Position numbers and translations under genes: made by a program. A stretch of DNA of 64,000 nt from Ornithodoros turicata (Eukaryota; Arthropoda; Arachnida; Ixodida; Argasidae): NCBI RefSeq assembly GCF_037126465.1, contig NW_026999346.1, positions 1,926,565 through 1,990,564 on the forward strand, given 5' to 3'. Shown here in pieces: positions 21,304 through 33,764 of the stretch. Below the pieces are notes generated by a model that saw nothing but the letters and a program-made list of their open reading frames with translations, made no database searches and was not told where the DNA came from. The stretch's first letter is position 1. Every line of letters begins with the position of its first letter.

Positions 21304-24030
21304 CTAGGAAGGAAAATTGTGATCCCCACTATCTCGTTCGATTCTCATTGAAAGAGGGGGGACTACTGAAGGCCTGTTAATAAACAGCTGTTTTAAACGT
21401 GTACTTTTAACACAAGTCAGTGCAGGGTGTTGTGCATAACTCCTTGTTCTTAGAGCATATGACACTCCAAGATAAAATCGCCTTCTATTCAACGAATATT
21501 CATGGGATTCCACGTACAGACTTTCGACTGGAGATGTTCGGAACGCACCAAGGATAAGCCTGAGCACTTGGTGATGAACAGGGTCTAGGGCTTTCAATAC
21601 AGATTGGCGGGCTGAGCCGTAGACGATAGACCCATAATCTATCTTGGACCGAATGCAGGCACTATATACACGGCGGAGTGTCTCCTCGTCTGCACCCCAA
21701 GATCTATGAGAGATGATTTTCAGTAGATTCAGTGACTTTACACATTTTGCCTTCAGGTTTTGAATATGGGGCTTGAAAGTGAGCTTTGAATCGAACGTAA
21801 TGCCAAGAAATTTGCATTCTGATTTCACAAGAATGTCCTGTTCATTAAGTTGCAGCGCAGGAGATGGAAACACTCCTCTGATTCTCGAGAAGTGAACGCA
21901 GATTGTTTTTTTTTCAGGAGAGAATTTAAACCCATTATGTGAGGACAATTTTGCCATTTTATTTATACAGAGTTGCATCTGTCGTTCACATCTGGGTAAG
22001 CTCGTTGAACAACAAGATATCTGGATGTCATCCACATACAAGGACAAAGATATAGAGGGTGGGATGACACTGGCTATAGAGTTGATTTTGATAAGGAATA
22101 ACGTGACGCTCAGAACAGAGCCATGCGGGACACCATTCTCCTGCACGAACAAACGGGATAAGGTAGTTCCCAGCTGAACTCTGAATGTTCTGTGTTATAG
22201 GAAATCAACAATACATTTAAAGAGACAACCCCGTATACCGAACGAATGGAGATCCTGTAGGATGCCATATCGCCACGCAGTGTCGTATGCTTTCTCCAAA
22301 TCAAAGAAAACTGACAAGCAGTGTTGTCTCCTGACAAAGGCTTCACGGATTGTTGTTTCTAGACGAACGAGGTGATCCATTGTGGAGCACCCTATTCGAA
22401 AACCACACTGAAATTATGATAGGCACTTATTCATTTCAAGAAAATAAACCAGTCGGTTATTGACCATTCGCTCAAAGGGTTTGCCTATGCAGCTTGTCAA
22501 AGCGATGGGACGATAACTGGCAGGACAAGAGACTTCCTTTCCGGCTTTCAGGAGGGGGATTATGGTGGCAATTTTCCATGCAGACGGTAGTGTCCCCTGT
22601 ATCCAAACGAGGTTGAAGAACTGAAGTAAACATTTTTTTGATATGTCAGACAAGTTCTGTAGCATTGAGTATGCAACACGGTCTGGGCCAGGGGCAGTCG
22701 CTTTTGCTGACAACGAGGAGCGTGACAATTCTACCATGGTGAAAGGCTGATTATATCCAAAACAGTCTCCACCATTTGCTGAAATCTTTTGTTTTTCAGA
22801 CCTTTGTTTAATTTTAAGGAATTCACTGCTGTAATGGGAGGAACTTGAAATGCTTTGGAATGGTTCCCCAAGTGCATTAGCCTGTTCTTCTAGGCTTTCG
22901 CATACCTGACCGTTAACTTCTAAAACAGGGACTGAATGACTGATATGTTCTCCTCTGATTTTGCGAAGTCTGTCCCATACAATTTTGGATGGAGTATTAC
23001 AAGATAGAGAAGATATGAAGGTTCGCCAAGAGGACCGTTTAGCCTGTTTTCGTGTCCACCTGGCCTTCGCTCTTGCCTTTTTGAAAAGTAAAAGACTTTC
23101 TGAGGTGGGGTATCTCCGAAATGTACCCCATGCACGATTTTGAAGTTTGCGAGTTTCCTCGCATTAATTATTCCACCAGGGTTTAGGTCGCTTTGGGAGG
23201 CGACCAGATGTCTGGGGAATAGATACTGTTGCTGCATCAAGTATGATGTTGCTGAGAAGACAATTAGCTTCTTCTATCATTATGCTATCAAAGGGAATTA
23301 AAGATAGATCACTTCTTTCTGAAAACTGCTTCCAGTCGGCTAGTTGGAGTTTCCATCTAGGGGGCGTGTTGTTAGAGGGTTCACTGGCGCAAGATATTTT
23401 AACACCACAGGGAAGTGGTCGCTCCCAAATGGGTTTTCTTCTACAGTCCATTTTATCTCTTGAAACAAAGATGGACTGCAAAAGGACAGGTCAAAGGCTG
23501 AGAGAGACTGACTTGACGAGTGTATGTATGTAGGTGCCCCTGTGTTTAAAATACAGATGGATGTTGATAACAAGAACTTCTCTAACATTTTCCCTCGTGT
23601 GTCCGTTCTTGTACTGCCCCAAAGTAGGTTGTGAGCATTGAAGTCACCCAGAAGTATAAAAGGACTAGGAAGTTGGCTGCACAAATTTTCTAAGTCTCTT
23701 TGCGTAATTGTGACTGATGGTGGCAAATAGATTGAGCAGATGGTGACTATCCTGCCTAGAGACACCTGCACAGCTACAGCTTCCAAGTTTGTAACTAGGT
23801 GAACAGCTTTGGTTGGGAGAGATCCTCGAGTGACGATCGCAACACCACCGGATGCACGGGTGGCGTCAGTTAGATCTCTTCGAAAGACATTGTGTCTACG
23901 CAGTGGATTTTGTGTTTGTGTATTCAAATATGTTTCTTGAAGACAAAAACATGATGTGTTATACTTCTCGAAAAGATCGTTGGCGTCATCTACATTAGAT
24001 AGTAACCCACGGCAATTTCATTGGAGAATT
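21304..24030 (-). pseudogene. L5 ORF2, endonuclease and RT
   Basis: RT motifs SYRPIALTSCIGKPFERM, FFDLEKAYDTAW, NGVPHGSVLS (Q of PQGS is H) and SLSLYVDDIQIS; thumb YGSARQSVLKALDPVHHQVL. The endonuclease has LLGDFNAHNLLWGS, SDHFPVVL and FCSPSLFQEI. Stops and frame changes lie at about 22195, 22405, 22745, 23165 and 23350, and near 24015. It is a decayed copy. Confidence 0.83.
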
Positions 24031-24103
24031 GTGTGCTGCATAATGATTGCAGTACTAAGAAGAAGGACATGTGTCAGAAACTTTTGCCGACTAGGAAGAG
24101 CTT

Positions 24104-24745
24104 TCATTGCCTATTTTTTGTTGGGGGTGTGACCCGTGGCCTCGCGGGCTTTTTCCGCGGGGCCGCAAGCTCCTTGTCAGATATGTCAGGCAGTGACCCA
24201 CTACCCGACAGACTAGCCTTATTCTTTTGGAGGACTTGGGAGCTCGTGCTCGCAAAGGAGCGCTCAGAGCTCGTCTCGCCCTCGCAATCCATGGATGTGA
24301 CCTCCGTGGACTGTGAGGACAGGAGTGGCGCCAGTGTTAGCGACGCCACAGGAATTTCGGGAGTTGGAGGTGGATCTGCACCTCCTTGGATCTGACTTGC
24401 GTTGGTCTGGGGGAATATTGACCGCTCGGTCTGTGTGTACTGTGTGACTAGTTTTACTTTCTGTTTTACAGCTGTGGCAAAAGATTTCTCGAAAAAGATG
24501 GGAGCTACTTTTTTCCTGGCTTCTGGGTAAGTGACGCAGGATCTCGAGTGGGACGGGTGGTTAGAAGAGCAGTTGACACAACAGTCTGGCCCTTTGCATT
24601 CTTTTGTTTCGTGGTCAGACTTCCCACACCGTGCGCAACAGGCGGAGCCACGGCACGAGTCGGCAGCATGACCAAATCTGTTACAACGGAAGCAGCGCAA
24701 CGGATTTCGGATGTATGGGCGAACTTCTGCTGACAGATATCCTAC
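24104..24745 (-). pseudogene. L5 ORF1, C-terminal part: divergent CCHC Gag-like protein
   Basis: Three CCHC knuckles: CFRCNRFGHAADSC, CARCGKSDHETKEC and CVNCSSNHPSHSRSC, preceded by a VRPYIRNPLR stretch that is related to VRPFIPNPRR in L13. Downstream come KSFATAVKQKVKLVTQYTQT, a short acidic-serine region (SMDCEGETSSERSFASTSS) and a basic, proline-rich tail. The layout matches the other ORF1s but the sequence is far more diverged. The N-terminus is lost: m4 lies at 24759 and the element border is about 24830. Confidence 0.82.
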
Positions 24746-24751
24746 TTTTAA

Positions 24752-24758
<7 letters not shown>

Positions 24759-24794
<36 letters not shown>

Positions 24795-24813
24795 GTATTT
24801 TAATGGCGCAGCA
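24759..24813 (-). mobile_element. Micro-insertion m4 (55 bp) of LINE 3' end with long ATG/ATC tail
   Basis: Flanked by TTTTAACTTTTGA at 24746-24758 and 24814-24826. The insert is a run of about eleven TGA/ATG units, then the arm TGGCGCA and only 4 more bases. It has the longest tail repeat in the window and the shortest unique part. Confidence 0.87.
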
Positions 24814-24832
24814 TTTTAACTTTTGAGGCATT

Positions 24833-26020
24833 AGACTCGACGTACAAACTTTCCACTGGTGACGTGCGGAAAGCTCTCAAGTGCTAACCGGAGGCCCTGA
24901 TGGTGTACTGGGTCAATTAACCTGAGGACTGACGTACGAGCAGAACTGTAAACAATACAACCATAGTCCATCTGCAAACGAATTACTGCTGTATATATTT
25001 TGTGGAGGGTTGTTCTGTCTGCTCGCCGAGACTTGTGAGCGATCACTTTCATGAGATTTAAAAACTTTAAGCGTTTTGCTTTTAGTTGCTTGATGTGCGG
25101 CAAAGACGTAAGCTTTGTATCAAATACCATTCCCAGAAATTTGTGTTCTTCTCGGACAGCAATGTTCTCACCATTAATGTAAAGTGTAGGGTTCGGAAAT
25201 TGTCCATTTTTTCTCGTGAACAGAACACTGATAGTCTTTTCTGAGGAGAACTTGAATCCGTTCTGGTCTGCCCATTTAACCAGTCTGTTTATCGCCAGTT
25301 GTAGTTGCCTCTCACAAGTTGCCGAATTTGCAGAGGAGTATGAAATTTGAATGTCATCAACGTACAACGAATACGATATAGACGGAGGAATTGCAGTGGC
25401 TATGGAGTTCATTTTTACAATGAATAATGTCACACTGAGCACGGAGCCCTGAGGAACTCCATTCTCCTGAAGAAATGGTTGTGATAGAGTGCTGCCCAGT
25501 TGGACCCTGAAAGTTCGATCTTGGAGAAAGTTAATTACCCCGTAAAAGACGGCCCCATACCCCTAAAAAGTATAGATCCCGGATGATCCCATACGTCCAA
25601 GGGGTGTCATATGCCTTTTCTAAATCGAAGAATATAGAGGCACAGTGACTCCGCCTGACAAACGCTTCTCGGATTGTGGTCTCCAAACGAACAAGATGGT
25701 CTGTCGTTGAACGTGCTGCTCGGAATCCACATTGGTACTTATCAAGACAGTTATTGCATTCAAGATAATACACTAGTCGGTTGTTCACCATTCTTTCGAA
25801 TGTTTTGCCCAAACAGCTGGTGAGGGCAATGGGCCTGTAGCTGGTGGGATTTGATGCTTCTTTGCCAGGTTTGAGAAGTGGAATTACAGTTGCTACCTTC
25901 CATGCTGTTGGCATCTGCCCCTTATCCCAGACTTTGTTGAAGAAGTTTAGAACAAACCCTTTGGATTCCGCTGATATGCGGGTGATCATGGAATAGGTGA
26001 CCCTGTCTGGACCAAGAGCT
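24833..26020 (-). mobile_element. L6: LINE RT fragment
   Basis: RT only. Fingers and palm at about 25531-25989 (VIPLLKPGKE, SYRPIALTSCLGKTFERM, FFDLEKAYDTPW) and, after a frame break near 25530, motif C and thumb at 24831-25442 (SYSLYVDDIQIS, RTSVLRLIDPVHHQGL). The left border is the L5 5' end at TSPVESLYVES, the right border the L7 3' end. By eye it is related to L1 RT (RSHC, YYLECNNCLDKYQCGFRAARS). Confidence 0.83.
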
Positions 26021-27334
26021 GATGATGATACTGTGAGATATGATCTCTTTACCAGTTAAAAGAAAACGATCAATTTAAAACTGATATAAACATAAAAAAT
26101 GTATGTGAATTCAGATATCTCTTAGGTATCCAGTGTCCCTAAAAAAACTTGTAAATACTGCGAAAACTGACAAGGGGTTCATCGCCCAGCAAAAGGGCTG
26201 GGTGAAGAGGAATTCTATACCGGTAGAACGCAGAAAAATGAGTTTGGCGATGGTGTTACTGGAGAGGGCAGCTGATGAGAATGTGAAGAATAGACAATTG
26301 CTCAGCACAGTGCACACACTGAGGTGGGTCCTTCTGGAGAATTAAAAATCCATGTGTGAGAAATGTGTGGCCGATACGCAAACGAGACATGACAACTTCA
26401 TAAAGTCTGTCTTTAAAAACACCTGCAGGCTTGCCTACATTACACTTGATCAAGTGTAATTTATTATTTGTCTGTTTGTCCCAGTCATGTTGCCATTTCA
26501 AGTTAATTGCTCTACGCAAAGCTGACCTCAGATCCTGTGCTGGTACGTCAAAGGGGGTTATGTCACCTGAGAGTGCGTTAGTAGCCGCTGTGTCCGCGAG
26601 CTCGTTACCGGGTATCCAGACGTGGCTGGGCATCCAGCAAAGTGTCAAGGAAAGACCTATGTTTATTATGCGGCTAGACAGGTGTTTTGCTCGAAGAACG
26701 AGCAGGTTTTTTGGTGGCTGCAGGCTACATATAGCCTTCAGGCAACTAAGTGAATCAGTGTACACAACTGATGACCTGATGGAAAGTCGTAGTATATGAT
26801 TAAGTGCCAAGATTATGCCATAGACTTCTGCGTTGAAAATGGAAGCTGTGTTTGGCAATCGATGCGATCTACGAGATATGTCTGTAACCATTGCACATGA
26901 GACATCGGTGTCCGTTCTGGAACCATCTGTGTAAAATGCGACGCGGTCCCCAAAACCTTCTTTTATAGACAGAAACTCTTGCAGGAGTACGGCTATCGGG
27001 GTTTCGTGTTTCTTTTACTGCAATAAAGATGTATTGAGTTCGGGCGGTGGTTGCCACGGAGCAATCCTCCCACTAGTTCCTACAGGCATAGCATCGTACT
27101 CTGAAAAGCTGTGTGTTTCAATTTCCTGCAGGATTCGCAAGTTGAAAGGAGGTGTACATGACGGTTTTTAAGAAATAACTGTCTGCAGCGTGTCTGAGTA
27201 ACACAAGAGAATGCTGGGTGCTGTGGATAACTTCGTACTTTTAGGGCATATGTGGAGGCAAGGTAAAATATCCGCCTTTCTAATGACCACTCGTTGCATT
27301 CCACATAGAGACTCTAGACCGGCGATGTGCTGCT
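26021..27334 (-). mobile_element. L7: LINE RNase H fragment lacking the terminal stem-loop
   Basis: Begins with GATGATGAT directly followed by 3' UTR, without the TGGCGCA/TGCGCCA stem-loop found at every other long 3' end here. RNase H is at about 26256-27000 (VSCAMVTDISRRSHRL, FNAEVYGIILAL, VVYTDSLSCLKAI, WMPSHVWIPGNELADTAA), with a CCHC (CVHCAEQLSILHILISC). The thumb ends at about 27330, where L8 inserts. Several frame breaks are present. Confidence 0.82.
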
Positions 27335-27481
27335 GATGATGATGATTGGAAGTTTAATTGCGCATTGACAACAAAGATCATAATGCGCCATAAACTGAGG
27401 TATGCTTGAGACAGTGGTGATGTTATGGTTATTTAAGAGTAAACACGATGACTAATAAAATATGAGTGTACACGTGTAAGA

Positions 27482-30400
27482 CTACAAAAGGCTAATAACG
27501 CCAACGTCTCTCAGGAAATCAAAGACGCTTGTAAAAGGGACGAGAGCCTCGTCACCAAGCAATAGGGCTGGGCGAAGAGGTAAGAAGTGTTTATAAAATT
27601 CCTTGAAGTGATGTTTGCGATGTAATTCATGATGTGTGCATGTGATGAGTATGTGTACAACAGACAGGAGCTGACCACGGTGCGCACACTGAGGTGGCTC
27701 CTCTCCCCGAAGTAAGAACCCATGTGTAAGGTACGTGTGGCCTATACGTAACCTTGCTCGTAAAGTGCACAACAGGCGGTTTTCCAGCCGGTCTCCTGTA
27801 TCCTGAATGTGAGGTTTAACCAAGTGGAGCTTATTATTTGTCTGTGTGTTCCAAAAGGCTTGCCACAATTTGTGTAGTGATTTCTTGAGTGCCGATCTCA
27901 TGTCTTGCACGGACATCTCAAAAGTTGTGATGTCATTTTGGGGAGCAGCTGCAGCTGCGTGATCTGTTAACTCATTTCCTCTGATGCCTACGTGGCTGGG
28001 CACCCAGCATAGGATGAGAGCGTAGCCCTTCGTTCTTATCAAACTGGCTAAAGATCTCGCTCGCTGCACAAGAAAGTTTTTTGTTACGTGTTGATTACAG
28101 ATTGCATTAATGGAGCTCAAGGAGTCTGTATATATAACAGAAGACTTTATGGAATCTTGAAGGATGTAGTTGAGCGCCAACATAATGGCGTATACCTCGG
28201 CAGTGAAAATCGATGCAAAGGTTTTTATACGATGAGACCTTGTGTGCGTGCCGCAAATCATGGCACAACTCACTCCTACACTAGACTTGGACCCATCTGT
28301 GTAAATCTCAGTATGGTTATCAAAGCTGTCTTTCAAGTGTGCAAACTCTTCTTGAAGTACTGGTGAAGCAGTGTCTTGTTTATTGTATTTTACCAAGGAA
28401 GTGTCATACCTTGGAGGTGGTTCCCAGGGTGGGATCTTTCTGCTGCACTCTACAACTTGTAGGTCACAGGACGAGAAACCATGACAATCAAACTCTGATG
28501 CAATTCGCAAAGAGAATAAAGGGACGACAGAAGGCTTGTTAATAAACGGCTGTTTAAAGCGTGCATGCTTGACGCAAGTTGAGGCTGGATTTTGGGGTAG
28601 ACTACGAATTCTAAGTGCGTATGGCGTATCGAGGTAAGAACGTGGTTTTTTCAAGGAGCATTCCTTTGATTCAACGTATAGACTATGTACCGGAGACGTT
28701 CGGAAGGCGCCAAGCACGAGCCTGAGCCCCAGGTGATGGACAGGGTCTAAGGCTTCAACACAGACTCTGTAGCAGAGCCGAAGACAAAGGACCCATAAAT
28801 TTGGCTTCTGGTTGAACAAGGATGTCTTGTCGGTTAAGCTGCAGCGTAGGTGGTGAAAACAGTCCTCTAATCCTAGAGAAATGGACACACACAGTTTTCT
28901 TAGTTGAAAATTTAAATCCATTTGATGAAGACCACTTGGCCATATTGTTGATGGCCACCTGCATCTGTCGTTCGCATATTGACAGGTTCGTGGAGCAACA
29001 CGATATTTGAATGTCATCCACGTACAAGGACAAAGCTATGGAGGGTGGGATGACATTGGTCACAGAGTTGATTTTCACAATAAGTAAGACAACACTGAGA
29101 ACGGATCCCTGCGGGACACCATTCTCTTGTACGAAGGGGCGGGATAGAGTGGTTCCCAGTCGCACTCTAAAGGATCTGTGCTGAAGGAAGTTTGAAATGC
29201 ATCTAAGGAGTCTGCCCTTCACGGCAAAAGAGTAAAGATCCTGCAGAATACCGTGTCGCCACGTGCTGTCATACGCTTTCTCTAAATAAAAGAAAACGGA
29301 TAAGCAATGTTGTCTTCTGACGAAGGCTTCAAGGCTTCTGACGAAGTGGTTTGTAGCCGAACCAGGTGATCCATAGTGGAGCACCCCATTCAAAAACCAC
29401 ATTGAAATTCAGAAAGGCAATTATTTTCTTCCAGATGATGAACCAGCCGGTTATTGACCATTCGCTCAAACGTCTTCCCAATACAACTCATAAGGGCGAT
29501 AGGTCTGTAACTGGCTGGATTCGATGCTTCCTTTCTTGGCTTGAGAAGGGGAATGACAGTCGCAGCCTTCCATAATAATGGTAACGTTCCCTCTGCCCAA
29601 ACGCGGTTAAAGAAAAGCAGCAACAATTTTTTGAGTCATCAGACAAGTGGCACAGCATAGAGTAGGTTACTCTGTCTGGGCCCGGGGCAGTGGCTTTAGC
29701 AGCGAATAGAGATCGCTGAAGCTCCACCATCGTGAACGGCTGATTGTATAGATGCTCATCACCACCACTCATGGGAATTTTTCGTTTCTTAGCGTTTGTT
29801 TTCACTCTAAGAAATTCAGGACTGTAATGGGATGAATCAGATATGCGTTCAAAATGTTGTCCGAGCGCATCCGCCTGTTCTTGTAGGCTTCCGCACACCT
29901 GCCCGTTGACTTCTAAAAGAGAGGTTGTATAACTACGGTGTTCTCCTCTAATTTTGCGAAGTCTGTCCCACACCACTTTGGATGGGGTACTGTGAGATAG
30001 GGAGGACACGAAGTTGCGCCAAGATGACCGCTTTGCTTGTTTCGGCGTCCATCTGGCCTTGGCTCTCGACTTTTTAAACAAAAGAAGATTTTGTGATGTG
30101 GGATACCTCCGAAATGTACCCCACGCACGATTTTGCAGTTTACGAGTTTCCTTGCACTCGCTGTTCCACCATGGCTTCGGTCGTTTCGGTAGACGTCGGG
30201 AAGTCTGGGGAATGGATTGTGTCGCTGCATCGAGGATGACGTTGGTAATTACATTGTTGGCCTCTTCAACCGTCATCCTCTCCACAGGAATTAACGACAG
30301 GTGACATTTTTTAGAGAAAGCATTCCAGTCGGCATGTTGGAGCTTCCATCTAGGGGGGCATGCTGTTAGACTATTGACTGCACACATATATTTCAGGACC

Positions 30401-31108
30401 ACCGGAAAGTGATCACTCCCAAGTGGGTTTTCTCCCACGCTCCAGTATATGTCTTGATATAGAGATGGACTGCAAAGCGATAAATCTGAGACCGAGAAAA
30501 ACTGACTTGAACAGTGGACGTGCGTCGGTGCTCCTGTATGTGACAGGCAGATGGAGGTTGATAACAAGACCCTTTCCAGCATTTTCCCTCGGCAGTCGGT
30601 TCTTGCACTGCCCCAAAGCGGATTGTGGGCATTAAAGTCGCCTAAGAGTATAAATGGAGTTGGAAGTTGGCCGATTAAGTATTCTACATCCCTCTGTGCT
30701 AAACTTCCTGATGGTGGCAAATAGACCGATCAGATGGTGACAATTCTGTCCAGACACATCTGCGCAGCTATGACTGCCAAGTCTGTAACCAAGTGTACTT
30801 CTTTGGACGGAACAGTTCCTCGTGTGACGATAGCCACACCGCCAGATGCGCGAGTGGCGTCGGTTCGATCTCTTCGAAATACATTGTGTCTACGGATTGG
30901 ATTTGGTGTGTGTGTGTGTGCTTAAATAGGTTTCTTGAAGGCAGAAACACGCTGCATTGTATTTGTCGAAGAGGTCGTTAATGCCGTCTAAGTTAGAAAG
31001 TAAACCACGGCAGTTCCACTGGAGGAAGTGGTTCATAACGGTCTCACTAAAACGGAGGGAAAGAAAGCGCGGCACTTGGTGACACCTACTAGAAAAAAGT
31101 TGTACCAT
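27482..31108 (-). pseudogene. L8 ORF2: broken endonuclease-RT-RNase H protein
   Basis: Endonuclease (LQWNCRGLLSNLDGIND, LLGDFNAHNPLWGS, SDHFPVVLKYM), RT (APGPDRVTYSMLCHLS, SYRPIALMSCIGKTFERM, SLSLYVDDIQIS), RNase H (IYTDGSKSSVGVSCA, FTAEVYAIMLAL, IYTDSLSSINAI, WVPSHVGIRGNELTDHAAA). The D of FFDLEKAYD is Y here (FFYLEKAYDSTW), which alters the position just before the catalytic loop. Breaks lie at about 28755-29017, 29390-29402, 29626 and 30720-30900. Confidence 0.85.
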
Positions 31109-31124
31109 TTAGGGGGGTTGGACC

Positions 31125-32360
31125 CTTCGCGGGGGTTGTTTCTGCTGGTCATTCCCTTTGAAACCCCTTCCTCGTCCTTTTTCTCGTTTTTCCTTCTCTT
31201 GTGAAGAAATGCTGGGGAGGCTCGACGATGATTTCTGCGACATGCAGTGCATCGTCGACCTACATACTTTAGGTGCCTTTTTGGGAAGTGGTTTTTACGA
31301 CCCCGTCCCAAACTGACTGTGTGCCATCGACCTTAGAGGAGGCCATGACTGTTTCTTTGGGCCAGTTGAACGGCTGGCCTCCGTCACGGAAGAAGACACC
31401 GGAGTGTCTCCAGCCTTCTAAGGTTGGGGAGTGTAGAGTGGGGACTCAGAACCCGAATTACAGGTCTGTGTCTCTACGAACTTCCTCGGTGGCGCCACTC
31501 CCCTACGCACCACGTCGGAAAAACTTCCTTTGTTTCTGAACTCGAGCTGTGCTCGTGCTGCTTTGTAGTTTAAGTTGTGTTCTGTTTTTATTTTCAATGT
31601 TTCTTTTTCTTCTTTTCATCGTGGGCAGGACCGAGAATAGACCGGGTGCCCCCCTCACAGTTAGCACGGTGGAAGTCTTTTGTGCACGACTCAGGAGTAT
31701 GTTCTTTGCCAGCACATCTGGGACACACCAACTGTCCTCGACAGACTTGGGAGCTGTGCCCAAACCGCTGGCATTTGAAACAGCGACGAGGGTTTGGAAT
31801 AAATGGCCTGACATGGCAATTGACATAACCGGCTTTGATAGTAGAAGGAAGTGTGTGCAGCTTAAACGAGAGGATGATATGCTTTGTCGGGATCTCCTTG
31901 CCATCTCTCCGCATAATTACACGTTTGAGAGAGACGACGCCTTGCTCTTTCAAGCCCTCTTCGATTTCAGTTTCGCTGCACTCGATTAACTCTTCTTCGG
32001 AAATGACTCCCTTAACGGTGTTCAGTGTTCGGTGCGTTGTCACTGAGATAGGTATCTCCCCGATATTCTTTAGAGATTCCAGTGCTGTGCTTTGTTCTTT
32101 GTTGTTGACCTCCACCTGAATGTCTCCTGAGCTGACTTTCTTGGCCTGAAAGGACTTTCCTATTTCGTGTTCGAGCGCCCCAGCACAAGGAAAGGGGATA
32201 CTTTAGAGAATTGTCTAGCCTCGTCATCGAAGTGGAGAACCAGGAACTTGGCAAACCAAGGTTCCGGACAACTTAGATCAAAGAAATTCAACATTTGTTC
32301 TTCGGTGCGGCTCCTCTTCAGGCGCCGATCGGATTTTTTAGCTGATTTTGTCCATTAGAA
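31125..32360 (-). pseudogene. L8 ORF1: broken Gag-like protein
   Basis: Central block (IGEIPISVTTHRTLNTVKGV, EIEEGLKEQGVVSLKR) and the first two knuckles (CFKCQRFGHSSQVC, CPRCAGKEHTPESC) read in one frame at 31594-32115. The third knuckle is damaged (HRANCEGG, the first C lost). The N-terminus and C-terminus are in other frames, and the acidic-serine motif near 31250 is disrupted. Confidence 0.8.
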
Positions 32361-32850
32361 GAATGAATGGCATTCGATGCAGATGACCTGCCGCCCACCA
32401 CGGAGCCCAACCAGAGGACCGCACACAACGCAGTAGCAGGTACCTCTACATGATACACAAGTGCAGCTTTCTGGAGAGTGAAAAGAACTGCCCCAGGTTG
32501 ACCCTTGCCGCCAAAGAAGGTGAAAAGAGAAAGGGAGCAAGGAGGCGAGAAGAAAGCAATGAAAAGTGAGATGGTGAGTAGCTGAATAGTCCTGGCCGGG
32601 CCTTCCAGGAGCACCCGTCTATGGGAAGCAGGGGCCAAAGCAGTGTGTTGTTTTCCCGGAGGGGCCCCGAAGGGTCCAAACCAACCTCCGAGTCCACTCA
32701 ACCGCCAGGATCTTCTTTTCCCCAGATACGGGAAAGTCACGCACAGCTATACGTGGGGGTCTCCCTCCTGTGGCGACCGAACCGTTGGTGCAGGAGGGGG
32801 CTACTGCGGCTGCTGCAGGGCGATGGGGGCGCCAAGTTCCCGACGCCGGG

Positions 32851-33522
32851 GGGCCTACTGCATTGCTCAGTACTTTACCAACAATGAAAGGGGATATGCC
32901 GCCCACAGTGGCTTGTGTGTTTTCAGAATGTATGACAAGAAACTTCGGGAGTGTTGGGGCTTGACAAGCCCTACAGAGATTTCTTCGGTGCGTCCACGTT
33001 TAGGAGGACGATCAGAAGCTTGCATTTTCTTTGAACCCATATGATTGCCGATAGTTTCGGCAGTGGTGCTGGCCGCCCACCACCGAGCCCAACGAGGGAA
33101 CGTGATAAATGGTTGACACGTTAGCCGTACACTGCTGCTATAACCCTATGCAGCCTAACCAAGGGTGATTCGATGCACAAGGTTAACCCTTGCTGCCTGG
33201 AATGACCGGAAACCAGGAAAAGGTAGAAATTAGGGCAGACAAAGGCAACAGGAAAGTAAAATAATTGAGGAAGTTAGGAAAAGGCAACTGGCTGACTTCC
33301 CCCGGTCGGGTCACTCGGAAGGTACCGTCTGCGAGAAGCGGGAGCCAAAGTGGAGTGTTGCCTCCACTGAGGGCCAAAATTGTCCAAAACCGCAGTATTG
33401 GCTCAGCCACCAGGACCTCTTTTTCCCCGGTTACGGCTAAGCCACGCACAGCCGTCACGTGGGTGGCTCCAAACCACTTGTGCTCGGGTCCGTGGTGTCG
33501 CACCCACCAAACGCCTGCCGGG
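32851..33522 (-). mobile_element. L9: 5' end of a diverged relative (5' leader and start of ORF1)
   Basis: On the minus strand the segment shows a 5' leader with the same order of motifs as L1 and L13: a GGTTAACCCTTGCTGCC block at about 33181, a GGGCCAAAATTGTCC block and CACGCACAGC. It is clearly diverged and ends at about CCTGCCGGGG (33513-33522). The first part of an ORF1 lies at about 32880-33045 (SPFIVGKVLSNAVG; basic PPKRGRTEE). L8's 5' end abuts it at 32850. Confidence 0.6.
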
Positions 33523-33764
33523 GATTTTAACCAGGGTCGCAAGAGCGGCGTGTGGTGTCAACACAACGTGGCCCGAAAGGGTTCGTGTGGCATGCATCAC
33601 CGGGCTTGGCCTAGTCTTTTACCCCGTTTCGGGGACAGTGTAGTTTTAGGCAAATAAACGCCATTCTACACATTCGACGCTTTTCTCCACATTCGGATCG
33701 TGCATCTCCAAGAGAAAATTCACATAGTATGGTGTAACGGCGAGGGATATATATTGTGTTCTTT
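33523..33764. other. Unassigned 242-bp stretch between L9 and RC
   Basis: No ORF or repeat match is recognised. It contains ACCCCGTTTCGGGG (a small palindrome, about 33621-33634) and AGGCAAATAAACG. It could be the target sequence that received RC, or the end of another R2-like copy. Confidence 0.4.

Larger units (their letters stand above)
20056..24830 (-). mobile_element. L5: 5'-truncated LINE of a divergent subfamily
   Basis: The 3' end has an ATC tail and the stem-loop TGGCGCA 20080-20086 with TGCGCCA 20106-20112. RNase H, RT, endonuclease and the C-terminal two thirds of an ORF1 follow. The element stops inside ORF1 at about 24830, where L6 RT sequence begins. Its ORF1 is clearly different from those of L1, L3, L11 and L13. 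It carries micro-insertions m3 (20324-20411) and m4 (24759-24813). Confidence 0.85.
27335..32850 (-). mobile_element. L8: full-span but decayed LINE, same subfamily as L13
   Basis: All parts are present from the ATC tail and stem-loop (TGCGCATT ... ATGCGCCA, one arm mutated, about 27359-27390) to the 5' leader (about 32560-32850). By eye it is the closest relative of L13 in both ORFs, but it has numerous frame breaks and an RT deletion near 28755-28800. No target duplication is evident: the left flank is GCGATGTGCT and the right flank GGGCCTACTGC. Confidence 0.88.

Noticed and set aside
24757..24795. TGA/ATG microsatellite as an independent simple repeat
   Set aside because: It is the tail of micro-insertion m4, since the target duplication encloses both the repeat and the stem-loop arm.
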